Of a stretch of 64,000 nucleotides of DNA, positions 34,231-49,100 are shown piece by piece. Every line of letters begins with the position of its first letter. The first letter of the stretch is position 1. The translations under genes and the position numbers were made by a program. The notes under the pieces are model-generated. The model had not been told where the DNA came from and searched no databases. It worked only from the letters and a program-made list of their open reading frames with translations. The DNA comes from Hydractinia symbiolongicarpus (taxonomy: Eukaryota; Cnidaria; Hydrozoa; Anthoathecata; Hydractiniidae). The DNA lies in assembly GCF_029227915.1 (NCBI RefSeq), contig NC_079887.1, positions 18,847,650 through 18,911,649 of the forward strand. Direction: 5' to 3'.

Positions 34231-37200
34231 GTATTACACCAATGGTAACTTGCGCAGGCACGTGGAACCACTTGATATACGTGAAAGGCCTTTATTAGGC
34301 TTTAAAATGCCATATTACGGTCGTTCGAGGCTTGTTAGCGTAGTTGACGGTGTTATTAAGCCATGGCGCAATGGTAAACGACTTGGAACGTCTTAGGCCA
34401 TTGACAACAGAAGGATTAGACCAATGGTAACATGCGCAGGCACGTGGAACCACTTGATTTACGTGTAAGGCCTTTATTAGGCATCAAATTGCCATATTCC
34501 AGTGTTTGGAGTCCCGTGCGCGTATTTGACGGTGTCTTAAAGCTGTGACGCAACGGAAAACCACTTGGGACGTCGTAGTCCATTGAGAGTGGGAAGATTA
34601 GACCAATGGTAACGTGCGCAGGCACGTGGAACCACTTGATTTACGTGAAAGGCCTTTATTAGGCGTCAAAAGGTCATATTACGGCCTTTAGAGGCCCGTG
34701 CGCGTAGCCGACGGTGTTTTAAAGCCGCGACGCAACGGAAAACCACTTGGGACGTCGTAGTCCATTGAGAGTGGAAGTATTAGACCAATGGTAACTTGCA
34801 CAGGCACGTGGAACCACTTGATTTACGTGTAAGGCCTTTTTAGGCATCAAAATGCCATATTACGGCGTTTAGAGGCCCGTGCGCGTAGTTAACGGTGTTT
34901 TAAAGCCGTGACGCAACGGAAAACTACTTGGGACGTCGAAGCCCATTAAAAGTGGAAGGATTAGACCAATGGTAATCCGCGCATGCACGTGGAACAACGT
35001 GATTTACGTGTAAGGCCTTTATTGGGCGTCAAAAGGCCATATTACAGCGTTTGTAGGACAGTTAGCGTAGTTGACATTGTTTTAAAGCCGTGGCGCAATG
35101 GAAAGCGACTTGGGACGTCGTAGTCCAATGTCAGTAGAAGGAGTAGAACAATTGTAACCTCCGCAGGCGCTTGGAACCACTTGATTTACGTGTAAGGCCT
35201 TTATTAGGCGTCAAAAGGCCATATTACGGCGTTTAGAGGCCCGTGCGCGTATTTAACGGTGTTTTAAATCCGTGACGCAACGGAAAACTACTTGGGACGT
35301 CGTAGTCCATTGAGAGTGGAAGGATTAGACCAATGGTAACCTGCGCAAGCACGTGGAGCAACGTGGTTTACGTGTAAGGCCTTTATTAGGCGTCAAAATG
35401 CCATATTACGGTCGTTCAAGGCTTGTTAGCGTAGTTGACGGTGTTATTAAGCCATGGCGCAATGGAAGACGACTTGGAACGTCTTAGGCCATTGACAACA
35501 GAAGGATTAGACCAATAGTAACCTGCGCAGGCACGTGGAATCACTTGATTTACGTGTAAGGCCTTTTTTAGGCATCAAAATGCCATATTACGGCGTTTAG
35601 AGGCCCGTGCGCGTAGTTAACGGTGTTTTAAAGCGGTGACGCAACGGAAAACTACTTGGGACGTCGTAGCCCATTAAAAGTGGAAGGATTAGACCAATGG
35701 TAATCCGCGCATGCACGTGGAACAACGTGATTTACGTGTAAGGCCTTTATTGGGCGTCAAAAGGCCATATTACAGCGTTTGTAGGACTGTTAGCGTAGTT
35801 GACGTTGTTATAAAGCCGTGGCGCAATGGAAAGTGACTTGGGACGTCGTAGTCCAATGACAGTAGAAGGAGTAGAACAATTGTAACCTCCGCAGGCGCTT
35901 GGAACCACTTGATTTACGTGTAAGGCCTTTATTAGGCGTCAAAAGGCCATATTACGGCGTTTAGAGGCCCGTGCGCGTAGTTAACGGTGTTTGAAATCCG
36001 TGACGCAACGGAATACTACTTGGGACGTCGTAGTCCATTGAGAGTGGAAGGATTAGACCAATGGTAACCTGCGCAGGCACGTGGAGCAACGTGATTTACG
36101 TGTAAGGCCTTTGTTAGGCGTCAAAAGGTCACATTACGGCCTTTAGAGGCCCGTGCGCGTAGTTAACGGTGTTTTAAACCGTGACGCAACGAAAAACTAC
36201 TTGGGACGTCGTAGTCCATTGAGAGTGGAAGGATTAGACCAATGGTAACCTGCACAAGCACGTGGAGCAACGTGATTTACGTGTAAGGCCTTTGTTAGAA
36301 GTCCAAAGGCCATATTACAGTCGTTCGAGGCTTGTTAGCGTAGTTGACGGTGTTATTACGTCATGGCGAAATGGAAAACAACTTGGAAGGTCTTAGGCCA
36401 TTGACAACAGAAGGATTAGACCAATGGTAACCTGCGCAGGCACGTGGAACCACTTAATTTACGTGTAAGGCCTTTATTAGGCATCAAAATGCCATATTAC
36501 AGTGTTTGGAGTCCCGTGCGCGTATTTGACGGTGTCTTAAAGCTGTGACGCAACGGAAAACCACTTGGGACGTCGTAGTCCATTGAGAGTGGGAAGATTA
36601 GACCAATGGTAACCTGCGCAGGCACGTGGAACCACTTGATTTACGTGAAAGGCCTTTATTAGGCGTCAAAATGCCATATTACGGTCGTTCGAGGCTTGTT
36701 AGCGTAGTTGACGGTGTTATTAAGCCATGGCGCAATGGAAGACGACTTGGAACGTCTTAGGCCATTGACAACAGAAGGATTAGACCAATGGTAACCTGGG
36801 CAGGCACGTGGAACCACTTAATTTACGTGTAAGGCCTTTATTAGGCATCAAAATGCCATATTACAGCGTTTGGAGTCCCGTGCGCGTATTTGACGGTGTC
36901 TTAAAGCTGTGACGCAACGGAAAACCATTCGGGACGTCGTAGTCCATTAAGAGTGGAAAGACTAGACCAATGGTAACCTGCGCAGGCACGTGGAATCACT
37001 TGATTTACGTGTAAGGCCTTTTTTAGGCATCAAAATGCCATATTACGGCGTTTAGAGGCCCGTGCGCGTATTTAACGGTGTTTGAAATCCGTGACGTAAC
37101 GGAAAACTACTTGGGACGTCGTAGTCCATTGAGAGTGGAAGGATTAGACCAATGGTAACCTGCGCAGGCACGTGGAGCAACGTGGTTTACGTGTAAGGCC

Positions 37201-39149
37201 TTTATTAGGCGTCAAAATGCCATATTACGGTCGTTCGAGGCTTGTTAGCGTAGTTGACGGTGTTATTAAGCCATGGCGCAATGGAAGACGACTTGGAACG
37301 TCTTAGGCCATTGACAACAGAAGGATTAGACCAATGGTAACCTGCGCAGGCACGTGGAATCACTTGATTTACGTGTAAGGCCTTTTTTAGGCATCAAAAT
37401 GCCATATTAAGGCGTTTAGAGGCCCGTGCGCGTAGTTAACGGTGTTTTAAAGCCGTGACGCAACGGAAAACTACTTGGGACGTCGTAGCCCATTAAAAGT
37501 GGAAGGATTAGACCAATGGTAATCCGCGCATGCACGTGGAACAACATGATTTACGTGTAAGGCCTTTATTGGGCGTCAAAAGGCCATATTACAGCGTTTG
37601 TAGGACTGTTAGCGTAGTTGACGTTGTTATAAAGCCGTGGCGCAATGGAAAGCGACTTGGGACGTCGTAGTCCAATGACAGTAGAAGGAGTAGAACAATT
37701 GTAACCTCCGCAGGCGCTTGGAACCACTTGATTTACGTGTAAGGCCTTTATTAGGCGTCAAAAGGCCATATTACGGCGTTTAGAGGCCCGTGCGCGTAGT
37801 TAACGGTGTTTGAAATCCGTGACGCAACGGAAAACTACTTGGGACGTCGTAGTCCATTGAGAGTGGAAGGATTAGACCAATGGTAACCTGCGCAGGCACG
37901 TGGAGCAACGTGGTTTACGTGTAAGGCCTTTATTAGGCGTCAAAATGCCATATTACGGTCGTTCGAGGCTTGTTAGCGTAGTTGACGGTGTTATTAAGCC
38001 ATGGCGCAATGGAAGACGACTTGGAACGTCTTAGGCCATTGACAACAGAAGGATTAGACCAATGGTAACCTGCGCAGGCACGTGGAATCACTTGATTTAC
38101 GTGTAAGGCCTTTTTTAGGCATCAAAATGCCATATTACGGCGTTTAGAGGCCCGTGCGCGTAGTTAACGGTGTTTTAAAGCCGTGACGCAACGGAAAACT
38201 ACTTGGGACGTCGTAGCCCATTAAAAGTGGAAGGATTAGACCAATGGTAATCCGCGCATGCACGTGGAACAACGTGATTTACGTGTAAGGCCTTTATTGG
38301 GCGTCAAAAGGCCATATTACAGCGTTTGTAGGAGTGTTAGCGTAGTTGACGTTGTTATAAAGCCGTGGCGCAATGGAAAGCGACTTGGGACGTCGTAGTC
38401 CAATGACAGTAGAAGGAGTAGAACAATTGTAACCTCCGCAGGCGCTTGGAACCACTTGATTTACGTGTAAGGCCTATATTAGGCGTCAAAAGGCCATATT
38501 ACGGCGTTTAGAGGCCCGTGCGCGTAGTTAACGGTGTTTGAAATCCGTGACGCAACGGAAAACTACTTGGGACGTCGTAGCCCATTAAAAGTGGAAGGAT
38601 TAGACCAATGGTAATCCGCGCATGCACGTGGAACAACGTGATTTACGTGTAAGGCCTTTATTGGGCGTCAAAAGGCCATATTACAGCGTTTGTAGGACTG
38701 TTAGCGTAGTTGACGTTGTTATAAAGCCGTGGCGCAATGAAAAGCGAATTGGGACGTCGTAGTCCAATGACAGTAGAAGGAGTAGAACAATTGTAACCTC
38801 CGCAGGCGCTTGGAACCACTTGATTTACGTGTAAGGCCTTTATTAGGCGTCAAAAGGCCATATTACGGCGTTTAAAGGCCCGTGCGCGTAGTTAACGGTG
38901 TTTGAAATCCGTGACGCAACGGAAAACTACTTGGGACGTCGTAGTCCATTGAGAATGGAAGGATTAGACCAATGGTAACCTGCGCAGGCACGTGGAGCAA
39001 CGTGATTTACGTGTAAGGCCTTTGTTAGAAGTCCAAAGGCCATATTACGGTCGTTCGAGGCTTGTTGGCGTAGTTGACGGTGTTATTACGTCATGGCGCA
39101 ATGGAAAACAACTTGGAAGGTCTTAAGCCATTGACAACAGAAGGATTAG

Positions 39150-42100
39150 ACCAATGGTAACCTGCGCAGGCACGTGGAACCACTTGATTTACGTGAAAGG
39201 CCTTTATTAAGCGTCAAAATGCCATATTACGGTCGTTCGAGGCTTGTTAGCGTAGTTGACGGTGTTATTAAGCCATGGCGCAATGGAAGACGACTTGGAA
39301 CGTCTTAGGCCATTGACAACAGAAGGATTAGACCAATGGTAACCTGCGCAGGCACGTGGAACCACTTGATTTACGTGTAAGGCCTTTTTAGGCATCAAAA
39401 TGCCATATTACGGCGTTTAGAGGCCCGTGCGCGTATTTAACGGTGTTTGAAATCCGTGACGCAACGGAAAACTACTTGGGACGTCGTAGCCAATTGAGAG
39501 TGGAAGGATTAGACCAATGGTAACCTGCACAAGCACGTGGAGCAACGTGATTTACGTGTAAGGCCTTTGTTAGAAGTCCAAAGGCCATATTACGGTCGTT
39601 CGAGGCTTGTTAGCGTAGTTGACGGTGTTATTACGTCATGGCGCAATGGAAAACAACTTGGAAGGTCTTAGGCCATTGACAACAGAAGGATTAGACCAAT
39701 GGTAACCAGCGCAGGCACGTGGAACAACGTGATTTACGTGTAAGGCCTTTATTGGGCGTCAAAAGGCCATATTACAGCGTTTGTAGGACTGTTAGCGTAG
39801 TTGACGTTGTTATAAAGCCGTGGCGCAATGGAAAGCGACTTGGGACGTCGTAGTCCAATGTCAGTAGAAGGAGTAGAACAATTGTAACCTCTGCAGGCGC
39901 TTGGAACCACTTGATTTACGTGTAAGGCCTTTATTAGGCGTCAAAAGGCCATATTACGGCGTTTAGAGGCCCGTGCGCGTATTTAACGGTGTTTGAAATC
40001 CGTGACGCAACGGAAAACTACTTGGGACGTCGTAGTCCATTGAGAGTGGAAGGATTAGACCAATGGTACCCTGCGCAGGCACGTGGAGCAACGTGGTTTA
40101 CGTGTAAGGCCTTTATTAGGCGTCAAAATGCCATATTACGGTCGTTCGAGGCTTGTTAGCGTAGTTGACGGTGTTATTAAGCCATGGCGCAATGGAAGAC
40201 GACTTGGAACGTCTTAGGCCATTGACAACAGAAGGATTAGACCAATGGTAACCTGCGCAGGCACGTGGAATCACTTGATTTACGTGTAAGGCCTTTTTTA
40301 GGCATCAAAATGCCATATTAAGGCGTTTAGAGGCCCGTGCGCGTAGTTAACGGTGTTTTAAAGCCGTGACGCAACGGAAAACTACTTGGGACGTCGTAGC
40401 CCATTAAAAGTGGAAGGATTAGACCAATGGTAATCCGCGCATGCACGTGGAACAACATGATTTACGTGTAAGGCCTTTATTGGGCGTCAAAAGGCCATAT
40501 TACAGCGTTTGTAGGACGGTTAGCGTAGTTGACGTTGTTATAAAGCCGTGGCGCAATGGAAAGCGACTTGGGACGTCGTAGTCCAATGACAGTAGAAGGA
40601 GTAGAACAATTGTAACCTCCGCAGGCGCTTGGAACCACTTGATTTACGTGTAAGGCCTTTATTAGGCGTCAAAAGGCCATATTACGGCGTTTAGAGGCCC
40701 GTGCGCGTAGTTAACGGTGTTTGACATCCGTGACGCAACGGAAAACTACTTGGGACGTCGTAGTCCATTGAGAGTGGAAGGATTAGACCAATGGTAACCT
40801 GCGCAAGCACGTGGAGCAACGTGGTTTACGTGTAAGGCCTTTATTAGGCGTCAAAATGCCATATTACGGTCGTTCAAGGCTTGTTAGCGTAGTTGACGGT
40901 GTTATTAAGCCATGGCGCAATGGAAGACGACTTGGAACGTCTTAGGCCATTGACAACAGAAGGATTAGACCAATGGTAACCTGCGCAGGCACGTGGAATC
41001 ACTTGATTTACGTGTAAGGCCTTTTTTAGGCATCAAAATGCCATATTACGGCGTTTAGAGGCCCGTGCGCGTAGTTAACGGTGTTTTAAAGCCGTGACGC
41101 AACGGAAAACTACTTGGGACGTCGTAGCCGATTAAAAGTGGAAGGATTAGACCAATGGTAATCCGCGCATGCACGTGGAACAACGTGATTTACGTGTAAG
41201 GCCTTTATTGGGCGTCAAAAGGCCATATTACAGCGTTTGTAGGACTGTTAGCGTAGTTGACGTTGTTATAAAGCCGTGGCGCAATGGAAAGTGACTTGGG
41301 ACGTCGTAGTCCAATGACAGTAGAAGGAGTAGACCAATGGTAACCTGCGCAGGCACGTGGAACCACTTGATTTACGTGAAAGGCCTTTATTAAGCGTCAA
41401 AATGCCATATTACGGTCGTTCGAGGCTTGTTAGCGTAGTTGACGGTGTTATTAAGCCATGGCGCAATGGAAGACGACTTGGAACGTCTTAGGCCATTGAC
41501 AACAGAAGGATTAGACCAATGGTAACCTGCGCAGGCACGTGGAACCACTTGATTTACGTGTAAGGCCTTTTTAGGCATCAAAATGCCATATTACGGCGTT
41601 TAGAGGCCCGTGCGCGTATTTAACGGTGTTTGAAATCCGTGACGCAACGGAAAACTACTTGGGACGTCGTAGCCAATTGAGAGTGGAAGGATTAGACCAA
41701 TGGTAACCTGCACAAGCACGTGGAGCAACGTGATTTACGTGTAAGGCCTTTGTTAGAAGTCCAAAGGCCATATTACGGTCGTTCGAGGCTTGTTAGCGTA
41801 GTTGACGGTGTTATTACGTCATGGCGCAATGGAAAACAACTTGGAAGGTCTTAGGCCATTGACAACAGAAGGATTAGACCAATGGTAACCTGCGCAGGCA
41901 CGTGGAACAACGTGATTTACGTGTAAGGCCTTTATTGGGCGTCAAAAGGCCATATTACAGCGTTTGTAGGACTGTTAGCGTAGTTGACGTTGTTATAAAG
42001 CCGTGGCGCAATGGAAAGCGACTTGGGACGTCGTAGTCCAATGTCAGTAGAAGGAGTAGAACAATTGTAACCTCTGCAGGCGCTTGGAACCACTTGATTT

Positions 42101-43515
42101 ACGTGTAAGGCCTTTATTAGGCGTCAAAAGGCCATATTACGGCGTTTAGAGGCCCGTGCGCGTATTTAACGGTGTTTGAAATCCGTGACGCAACGGAAAA
42201 CTACTTGGGACGTCGTAGTCCATTGAGAGTGGAAGGATTAGACCAATGGTAACCTGCGCAGGCACGTGGAGCAACGTGGTTTACGTGTAAGGCCTTTATT
42301 AGGCGTCAAAATGCCATATTACGGTCGTTCGAAGCTTGTTAGCGTAGTTGACGGTGTTATTAAGCCATGGCGCAATGGAAGACGACTTGGAACGTCTTAG
42401 GCCATTGACAACAGAAGGATTAGACCAATGGTAACCTGCGCAGGCACGTGGAATCACTTGATTTACGTGTAAGGCCTTTTTTAGGCATCAAAATGCCATA
42501 TTAAGGCGTTTAGAGGCCCGTGCGCGTAGTTAACGGTGTTTTAAAGCCGTGACGCAACGGAAAACTACTTGGGACGTCGTAGCCCATTAAAAGTGGAAGG
42601 ATTAGACCAATGGTAATCCGCGCATGCACGTGGAACAACATGATTTACGTGTAAGGCCTTTATTGGGCGTCAAAAGGCCATATTACAGCGTTTGTAGGAC
42701 GGTTAGCGTAGTTGACGTTGTTATAAAGCCGTGGCGCAATGGAAAGCGACTTGGGACGTCGTAGTCCAATGACAGTAGAAGGAGTAGAACAATTGTAACC
42801 TCCGCAGGCGCTTGGAACCACTTGATTTACGTGTAAGGCCTTTATTAGGCGTCAAAAGGCCATATTACGGCGTTTAGAGGCCCGTGCGCGTAGTTAACGG
42901 TGTTTGACATCCGTGACGCAACGGAAAACTACTTGGGACGTCGTAGTCCATTGAGAGTGGAAGGATTAGACCAATGGTAACCTGCGCAAGCACGTGGAGC
43001 AACGTGGTTTACGTGTAAGGCCTTTATTAGGCGTCAAAATGCCATATTACGGTCGTTCAAGGCTTGTTAGCGTAGTTGACGGTGTTATTAAGCCATGGCG
43101 CAATGGAAGACGACTTGGAACGTCTTACGCCATTGACAACAGAAGGATTAGACCAATGGTAACCTGCGCAGGCACGTGGAATCACTTGATTTACGTGTAA
43201 GGCCTTTTTTAGGCATCAAAATGCCATATTACGGCGTTTAGAGGCCCGTGCGCGTAGTTAACGGTGTTTTAAAGCCGTGACGCAACGGAAAACTACTTGG
43301 GACGTCGTAGCCCATTAAAAGTGGAAGGATTAGACCAATGTTAATCCGCGCATGCACGTGGAACAACGTGATTTACGTGTAAGGCCTTTATTGGGCGTCA
43401 AAAGGCCATATTACAGCGTTTGTAGGACTGTTAGCGTAGTTGACGTTGTTATAAAGCCGTGGCGCAATGGAAAGTGACTTGGGATGTCGTAGTCCAATGA
43501 CAGTAGAAGGAGTAG
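39150..43515 (+). repeat. 2,183-bp (12-monomer) tandem duplication
   Basis: 39150-41332 matches 41333-43515 at an offset of 2,183 bp, three 728-bp tetramers less one base. Rare shared variants include GTAGCCAATTGAGAG (39486 and 41669) and GTAGGACGGTTAGCG (about 40511 and 42694). A few differences exist, for example GGTAACCAGCGC in copy 1 against GGTAACCTGCGC in copy 2. The junction at 41332 is in monomer register (AGGAGTAGACCAATGG instead of AGGAGTAGAACAATTG), consistent with unequal crossing over. Confidence 0.88.
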
Positions 43516-46130
43516 AACAATTGTAACCTCCGCAGGCGCTTGGAACCACTTGATTTACGTGTAAGGCCTTTATTAGGCGTCAAAAGGCCATATTACGGCG
43601 TTTAGAGGCCCGTGCGCGTAGTTAACGGTGTTTGAAATCCGTGACGCAACGGAATACTACTTGGGACGTCGTAGTCCATTACAGCGTTTGTAGGACTGTT
43701 AGCGTAGTTGACGTTGTTATAAAGCCGTGGCGCAATGGAAAGTGACTTGGGACGTCGTAGTCCAATGACAGTAGAAGGAGTAGACCAATGGTAACCTGCG
43801 CAGGCACGTGGAACCACTTGATTTACGTGAAAGGCCTTTATTAAGCGTCAAAATGCCATATTACGGTCGTTCGAGGCTTGTTAGCGTAGTTGACGGTGTT
43901 ATTAAGCCATGGCGCAATGGAAGACGACTTGGAACGTCTTAGGCCATTGACAACAGAAGGATTAGACCAATGGTAACCTGCGCAGGCACGTGGAACCACT
44001 TGATTTACGTGTAAGGCCTTTTTAGGCATCAAAATGCCATATTACGGCGTTTAGAGGCCCGTGCGCGTATTTAACGGTGTTTGAAATCCGTGACGCAACG
44101 GAAAACTACTTGGGACGTCGTAGCCAATTGAGAGTGGAAGGATTAGACCAATGGTAACCTGCACAAGCACGTGGAGCAACGTGATTTACGTGTAAGGCCT
44201 TTGTTAGAAGTCCAAAGGCCATATTACGGTCGTTCGAGGCTTGTTAGCGTAGTTGACGGTGTTATTACGTCATGGCGCAATGGAAAACAACTTGGAAGGT
44301 CTTAGGCCATTGACAACAGAAGGATTAGACCAATGGTAACCTGCGCAGGCACGTGGAACAACGTGATTTACGTGTAAGGCCTTTATTGGGCGTCAAAAGG
44401 CCATATTACAGCGTTTGTAGGACTGTTAGCGTAGTTGACGTTGTTATAAAGCCGTGGCGCAATGGAAAGCGACTTGGGACGTCGTAGTCCAATGTCAGTA
44501 GAAGGAGTAGAACAATTGTAACCTCTGCAGGCGCTTGGAACCACTTGATTTACGTGTAAGGCCTTTATTAGGCGTCAAAAGGCCATATTACGGCGTTTAG
44601 AGGCCCGTGCGCGTATTTAACGGTGTTTGAAATCCGTGACGCAACGGAAAACTACTTGGGACGTCGTAGTCCATTGAGAGTGGAAGGATTAGACCAATGG
44701 TAACCTGCGCAGGCACGTGGAGCAACGTGGTTTACGTGTAAGGCCTTTATTAGGCGTCAAAATGCCATATTACGGTCGTTCGAAGCTTGTTAGCGTAGTT
44801 GACGGTGTTATTAAGCCATGGCGCAATGGAAGACGACTTGGAACGTCTTAGGCCATTGACAACAGAAGGATTAGACCAATGGTAACCTGCGCAGGCACGT
44901 GGAATCACTTGATTTACGTGTAAGGCCTTTTTTAGGCATCAAAATGCCATATTAAGGCGTTTAGAGGCCCGTGCGCGTAGTTAACGGTGTTTTAAAGCCG
45001 TGACGCAACGGAAAACTACTTGGGACGTCGTAGCCCATTAAAAGTGGAAGGATTAGACCAATGGTAATCCGCGCATGCACGTGGAACAACATGATTTACG
45101 TGTAAGGCCTTTATTGGGCGTCAAAAGGCCATATTACAGCGTTTGTAGGACGGTTAGCGTAGTTGACGTTGTTATAAAGCCGTGGCGCAATGGAAAGCGA
45201 CTTGGGACGTCGTAGTCCAATGACAGTAGAAGGAGTAGAACAATTGTAACCTCCGCAGGCGCTTGGAACCACTTGATTTACGTGTAAGGCCTTTATTAGG
45301 CGTCAAAAGGCCATATTACGGCGTTTAGAGGCCCGTGCGCGTAGTTAACGGTGTTTGACATCCGTGACGCAACGGAAAACTACTTGGGACGTCGTAGTCC
45401 ATTGAGAGTGGAAGGATTAGACCAATGGTAACCTGCGCAAGCACGTGGAGCAACGTGGTTTACGTGTAAGGCCTTTATTAGGCGTCAAAATGCCATATTA
45501 CGGTCGTTCAAGGCTTGTTAGCGTAGTTGACGGTGTTATTAAGCCATGGCGCAATGGAAGACGACTTGGAACGTCTTACGCCATTGACAACAGAAGGATT
45601 AGACCAATGGTAACCTGCGCAGGCACGTGGAATCACTTGATTTACGTGTAAGGCCTTTTTTAGGCATCAAAATGCCATATTACGGCGTTTAGAGGCCCGT
45701 GCGCGTAGTTAACGGTGTTTTAAAGCCGTGACGCAACGGAAAACTACTTGGGACGTCGTAGCCCATTAAAAGTGGAAGGATTAGACCAATGTTAATCCGC
45801 GCATGCACGTGGAACAACGTGATTTACGTGTAAGGCCTTTATTGGGCGTCAAAAGGCCATATTACAGCGTTTGTAGGACTGTTAGCGTAGTTGACGTTGT
45901 TATAAAGCCGTGGCGCAATGGAAAGTGACTTGGGATGTCGTAGTCCAATGACAGTAGAAGGAGTAGAACAATTGTAACCTCCGCAGGCGCTTGGAACCAC
46001 TTGATTTACGTGTAAGGCCTTTATTAGGCGTCAAAAGGCCATATTACGGCGTTTAGAGGCCCGTGCGCGTAGTTAACGGTGTTTGAAATCCGTGACGCAA
46101 CGGAATACTACTTGGGACGTCGTAGTCCAT
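41229..46130 (+). repeat. 2,451-bp out-of-register tandem duplication
   Basis: Copy 1 is 41229-43679 and copy 2 43680-46130. I noticed no base difference in the stretches I compared. The unit is 13.5 monomers, so the junction at 43679/43680 is out of phase: GTAGTCCATT is joined directly to ACAGCGTTTG, where the monomer would normally read CCATATTACAGCG. Both parents share ATT at the break, so this looks like microhomology-mediated joining and is probably the youngest large event in the window. Confidence 0.93.
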
Positions 46131-49100
46131 TGAGAGTGGAAGGATTAGACCAATGGTAACCTGCGCAGGCACGTGGAGCAACGTGATTTACGTGTAAGGC
46201 CTTTGTTAGGCGTCAAAAGGTCATATTACGGCCTTTAGAGGCCCGTGCGCGTAGTTAACGGTGTTTTAAACCGTGACGCAACGAAAAACTACTTGGGACG
46301 TCGTAGTCCATTGAGAGTGGAAGGATTAGACCAATGGTAACCTGCACAAGCACGTGGAGCAACGTGATTTACGTGTAAGGCCTTTGTTAGAAGTCCAAAG
46401 GCCATATTACAGTCGTTGGAGGCTTGTTAGCGTAGTTGACGGTGTTATTACGTCATGGCGAAATGGAAAACAACTTGGAAGGTCTTAGGCCATTGACAAC
46501 AGAAGGATTAGACCAATGGTAACCTGCGCAGGCACGTGGAACCACTTAATTTACGTGTAAGGCCTTTATTAGGCATCAAAATGCCATATTACAGTGTTTG
46601 GAGTCCCGTGCGCGTATTTGACGGTGTCTTAAAGCTGTGACGCAACGGAAAACCACTTGGGACGTCGTAGTCCATTGAGAGTGGGAAGATTAGACCAATG
46701 GTAACCTGCGCAGGCACGTGGAACCACTTGATTTACGTGAAAGGCCTTTATTAGGCGTCAAAATGCCATATTACGGTCGTTCGAGGCTTGTTAGCGTAGT
46801 TGACGGTGTTATTAAGCCATGGCGCAATGGAAGACGACTTGGAACGTCTTAGGCCATTGACAACAGAAGGATTAGACCAATGGTAACCTGGGCAGGCACG
46901 TGGAACCACTTAATTTACGTGTAAGGCCTTTATTAGGCATCAAAATGCCATATTACAGCGTTTGGAGTCCCGTGCGCGTATTTGACGGTGTCTTAAAGCT
47001 GTGACGCAACGGAAAACCATTCGGGACGTCGTAGTCCATTAAGAGTGGAAAGACTAGACCAATGGTAACCTGCGCAGGCACGTGGAATCACTTGATTTAC
47101 GTGTAAGGCCTTTTTTAGGCATCAAAATGCCATATTACGGCGTTTAGAGGCCCGTGCGCGTATTTAACGGTGTTTGAAATCCGTGACGTAACGGAAAACT
47201 ACTTGGGACGTCGTAGTCCATTGAGAGTGGAAGGATTAGACCAATGGTAACCTGCGCAGGCACGTGGAGCAACGTGGTTTACGTGTAAGGCCTTTATTAG
47301 GCGTCAAAATGCCATATTACGGTCGTTCGAGGCTTGTTAGCGTAGTTGACGGTGTTATTAAGCCATGGCGCAATGGAAGACGACTTGGAACGTCTTAGGC
47401 CATTGACAACAGAAGGATTAGACCAATGGTAACCTGCGCAGGCACGTGGAATCACTTGATTTACGTGTAAGGCCTTTTTTAGGCATCAAAATGCCATATT
47501 AAGGCGTTTAGAGGCCCGTGCGCGTAGTTAACGGTGTTTTAAAGCCGTGACGCAACGGAAAACTACTTGGGACGTCGTAGCCCATTAAAAGTGGAAGGAT
47601 TAGACCAATGGTAATCCGCGCATGCACGTGGAACAACATGATTTACGTGTAAGGCCTTTATTAGGCGTCAAAAGGCCATATTACGGCGTTTAGAGGCCCG
47701 TGCGCGTAGTTAACGGTGTTTGAAATCCGTGACGCAACGGAAAACTACTTGGGACGTCGTAGTCCATTGAGAGTGGAAGGATTAGACCAATGGTAACCTG
47801 CGCAGGCACGTGGAGCAACGTGGTTTACGTGTAAGGCCTTTATTAGGCGTCAAAATGCCATATTACGGTCGTTCGAGGCTTGTTAGCGTAGTTGACGGTG
47901 TTATTAAGCCATGGCGCAATGGAAGACGACTTGGAACGTCTTAGGCCATTGACAACAGAAGGATTAGACCAATGGTAACCTGCGCAGGCACGTGGAATCA
48001 CTTGATTTACGTGTAAGGCCTTTTTTAGGCATCAAAATGCCATATTACGGCGTTTAGAGGCCCGTGCGCGTAGTTAACGGTGTTTTAAAGCCGTGACGCA
48101 ACGGAAAACTACTTGGGACGTCGTAGCCCATTAAAAGTGGAAGGATTAGACCAATGGTAATCCGCGCATGCACGTGGAACAACGTGATTTACGTGTAAGG
48201 CCTTTATTGGGCGTCAAAAGGCCATATTACAGCGTTTGTAGGAGTGTTAGCGTAGTTGACGTTGTTATAAAGCCGTGGCGCAATGGAAAGCGACTTGGGA
48301 CGTCGTAGTACAATGACAGTAGAAGGAGTAGAACAATTGTAACCTCCGCAGGCGCTTGGAACCACTTGATTTACGTGTAAGGCCTATATTAGGCGTCAAA
48401 AGGCCATATTACGGCGTTTAGAGGCCCGTGCGCGTAGTTAACGGTGTTTGAAATCCGTGACGCAACGGAAAACTACTTGGGACGTCGTAGCCCATTAAAA
48501 GTGGAAGGATTAGACCAATGGTAATCCGCGCATGCACGTGGAACAACGTGATTTACGTGTAAGGCCTTTATTGGGCGTCAAAAGGCCATATTACAGCGTT
48601 TGTAGGACTGTTAGCGTAGTTGACGTTGTTATAAAGCCGTGGCGCAATGAAAAGCGAATTGGGACGTCGTAGTCCAATGACAGTAGAAGGAGTAGAACAA
48701 TTGTAACCTCCGCAGGCGCTTGGAACCACTTGATTTACGTGTAAGGCCTTTATTAGGCGTCAAAAGGCCATATTACGGCGTTTAAAGGCCCGTGCGCGTA
48801 GTTAACGGTGTTTGAAATCCGTGACGCAACGGAAAACTACTTGGGACGTCGTAGTCCATTGAGAGTGGAAGGATTAGACCAATGGTAACCTGCGCAGGCA
48901 CGTGGAGCAACGTGATTTACGTGTAAGGCCTTTGTTAGAAGTCCAAAGGCCATATTACGGTCGTTCGAGGCTTGTTGGCGTAGTTGACGGTGTTATTACG
49001 TCATGGCGCAATGGAAAACAACTTGGAAGGTCTTAGGCCATTGACAACAGAAGGATTAGACCAATGGTAACCTGCGCAGGCACGTGGAACCACTTGATTT

